From Sphingorhabdus sp. YGSMI21 (GTDB lineage Bacteria > Pseudomonadota > Alphaproteobacteria > Sphingomonadales > Sphingomonadaceae), in assembly GCF_002776575.1 (NCBI RefSeq), contig NZ_CP022548.1, forward strand, positions 1-64,000: a stretch of 64,000 nucleotides of DNA, written 5' to 3'. Positions 62,619 through 64,000 of this stretch are shown here, one piece after another. The translations under genes were made by a program, and so were the position numbers. Under the pieces are notes generated by a model. The model ran no database searches, was not told the origin of the DNA, and worked only from the letters and a program-made list of their open reading frames with translations. Position 1 is the first letter of the stretch; every line of letters begins with the position of its first letter.

Positions 62619-64000
62619 TGAGAACGGCGGTGCAAAAGTCGGCCACGGTAGCGGCGGGATGAGCTTGCTGCGGGCGGTGTAAAAGTCGTCCACCTTTACC
62701 CTTTCTGGCGACAGGGAGGGCGGGAGGATTTTTACTGTGTATTTATATCGGAAGGTTCGGCTGGCCTGTGCTGAGGGCATGAGCCAGCGGGAGGCAGCGC
62801 GGCATTTCAACATCTCGCGCGACAGTGTAGCCAAGATGATGGCGTTCTCGGTTCCGCCGGGTTACCGGCGATCGGCACCGGTCAAGCGACCGAAGCTGGA
62901 TGGCTTCACTGGGATTATCGACGGCTGGCTGGACGGCGATCTGGGGGTTCATCGCAAGCAGCGGCACACAGCGAAGCGGGTGTTCGACCGGCTCCGCGAT
63001 GAACACGGGTTCACCGGCGGCTACACGATCGTGAAGGACTACATGCGGGAGCGCGAACGGCGCGGTCGCGAGATGTTCGTGCCGCTGGTCCATCGGCCCG
63101 GCCATGCCCAGGCCGATTTCGGCGAGGCGGTTGTCATCATTGGCGGTGTCGAGCAGAAGGCGCATTTCTTCGTCATGGACCTGCCGCACAGTGATGCCTG
63201 CTTTGTGCGGGCCTATCCGGCGGCAACGGCGGAAGCCTGGGTTGATGGCCACGTCCACGCCTTCGCGTTCTTCGGCAAGGTGCCGATATCGATCCTCTAC
63301 GACAACGACCGCTGCCTGGTTGCGAAGATTCTTCCGAACGGAACGCGTAAGCGGGCCACGCTCTTCAGCGGGTTCCTGTCGCACTACCTGTTCCGCGATC
63401 GCTACGGCCGCCCCGGCAAGGGCAACGACAAGGGTAACGCGGAAGGGCTGGTCGGCTATTCCCGCCGCAACTTCATGGTACCGATCCCGCGGTTTGCGAG
63501 CTGGGAGGCGTTCAACGCCTATTTGGAGGAGCAGTGCCGCGAACGTCAGGCGGATGTCCTGCGGGGCCAGTCCGAGACGATCGGTCAACGCCTCGCGCGG
63601 GATCTGGCGGCGATGACCGGCCTTCCTGCGGCACCGTTCGATGCCTGTGACCAGGCAACCGGAAGGGTCAGTTCGCAGGCGCTGGTGCGCTACAAAACCA
63701 ACGATTACTCGGTACCGGTCGCTTACGGCCACCGCGACGTCTGGATCAGGGGCTATGTCGACGAGGTGGTTATTGGCTGCAGCGGCGAAGTCATCACACG
63801 CCATCCCCGCTGCTACGACCGCGAGGACATGGTCTTCGATCCGCTGCATTACCTTCCGCTGATCGAGCGCAAGATCAACGCCCTGGACCAAGCAGCTCCC
63901 TTGGCTGAATGGAGCCTGCCGCCCGAGTTCGCAACACTGCGCCGCCTGATGGAGGCGCGGATGATCAAGGCCGGACGCCGCGAGTACGTGCAGGTTTTGC
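62619..64000 (+). mobile_element. IS21-family element, copy 2 (runs off the window)
   Basis: Starts TGAGAACGGCGG at 62619, the same end as the right end of copy 1 in reverse. The distance from tip to istA start is 118 bp in both copies. It is inverted relative to copy 1, so the two face away from each other around a 10-kb interval. The istB gene and the far end lie beyond 64000. Confidence 0.85.
62737..64000 (+). CDS. istA: IstA transposase, copy 2 (partial at window end)
   Basis: GTG at 62737 opens the same protein as the istA at 50990-52477, with no difference seen over the compared part (start, catalytic motifs, ILYDNDRC, KGNAEGLVGY). The window ends before the stop, after about 421 codons. 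Near-identity of the two copies suggests recent transposition or gene conversion. Confidence 0.9.
   Translation, partial: MYLYRKVRLACAEGMSQREAARHFNISRDSVAKMMAFSVPPGYRRSAPVKRPKLDGFTGIIDGWLDGDLGVHRKQRHTAKRVFDRLRDEHGFTGGYTIVKDYMRERERRGREMFVPLVHRPGHAQADFGEAVVIIGGVEQKAHFFVMDLPHSDACFVRAYPAATAEAWVDGHVHAFAFFGKVPISILYDNDRCLVAKILPNGTRKRATLFSGFLSHYLFRDRYGRPGKGNDKGNAEGLVGYSRRNFMVPIPRFASWEAFNAYLEEQCRERQADVLRGQSETIGQRLARDLAAMTGLPAAPFDACDQATGRVSSQALVRYKTNDYSVPVAYGHRDVWIRGYVDEVVIGCSGEVITRHPRCYDREDMVFDPLHYLPLIERKINALDQAAPLAEWSLPPEFATLRRLMEARMIKAGRREYVQVL

Noticed and set aside
1..64000. CRISPR array
   Set aside because: I looked for regularly spaced identical repeats; only the short iterons at 1-58 are periodic, and they lack spacer-repeat structure and cas genes.
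1..64000. Complete tRNA or rRNA genes
   Set aside because: Only 3' halves of tRNA-Pro and tRNA-Lys are present; no full cloverleaf or rRNA sequence was recognised.

Overview
The window looks like an accessory region of a Sphingomonadales (alphaproteobacterial) genome. The signs are two large sphingomonad-type TonB-dependent receptors, a CYP153 P450 with its ferredoxin, and an alphaproteobacterial integrative/plasmid backbone (RepA, DUF2285, DUF736, ParB and ArdC families). These assignments rest on motif recognition by eye; no database search was run.

1-14.1 kb is an integrative or plasmid-type backbone. It starts with an iteron/DnaA-box block and a replication-control cluster (repA, a small AlpA-like HTH gene, two DUF2285 genes) in which every gene carries frameshifts. 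Intact genes follow: an XRE regulator, DUF736, the YhaV/PrlF toxin-antitoxin pair, a small membrane protein and a 610-residue ParB-like protein with a hairpin-rich leader. The ardC antirestriction gene is split at its zinc motif by a 3.1-kb recombinase-in-trio (RIT) element with 30-bp perfect terminal repeats. Beyond it, an IS110-family gene with an in-frame stop lies between two copies of a structured non-coding motif.

14.1-24.2 kb is a defence-like cargo block: an orphan gene, a protein with two zinc-knuckle modules (one HNH-like), sce7726, a Beta-family protein, an XRE-ImmA/IrrE fusion, a DUF6932-like protein, TIGR02391, DUF2971, a RES/Xre toxin-antitoxin pair and a tyrosine integrase. Next to the integrase, 24.4-25.4 kb holds two tRNA-Pro 3' halves in a ~130-bp direct repeat and, between them, a tRNA-Lys 3' half. 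This is a nested integration hotspot.

25.5-49.8 kb is a catabolic and efflux region. It has a decayed FAH hydrolase, MarR, an IS200 element, a hydrolase/thioesterase pair, an EmrA-EmrB-NodT-like efflux operon, and pseudogenes of UbiB, NUDIX and acyl-CoA dehydrogenase. CYP153 and its ferredoxin face a FadR-type regulator. The regulator is followed by a tightly packed operon of nitronate-monooxygenase-like, Coq4-like, cysteine-less thiolase, DUF35, two acyl-CoA dehydrogenases, acyl-CoA ligase, Baeyer-Villiger monooxygenase and hydrolase. The set suggests hydroxylation, ketone-to-ester/lactone conversion and CoA-dependent chain shortening of a hydrophobic, possibly alicyclic or terpenoid substrate. 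The substrate is inference.

49.8-64 kb is insertion-sequence-rich. Two inverted IS21 copies bracket about 10 kb holding two TonB-dependent receptors (the first with a 12-G tract upstream), an IS200 relic, a Tn5-like IS with a one-base frameshift, an IS701 fragment, and a recR fragment cut by IS256, which is itself cut by the second IS21.
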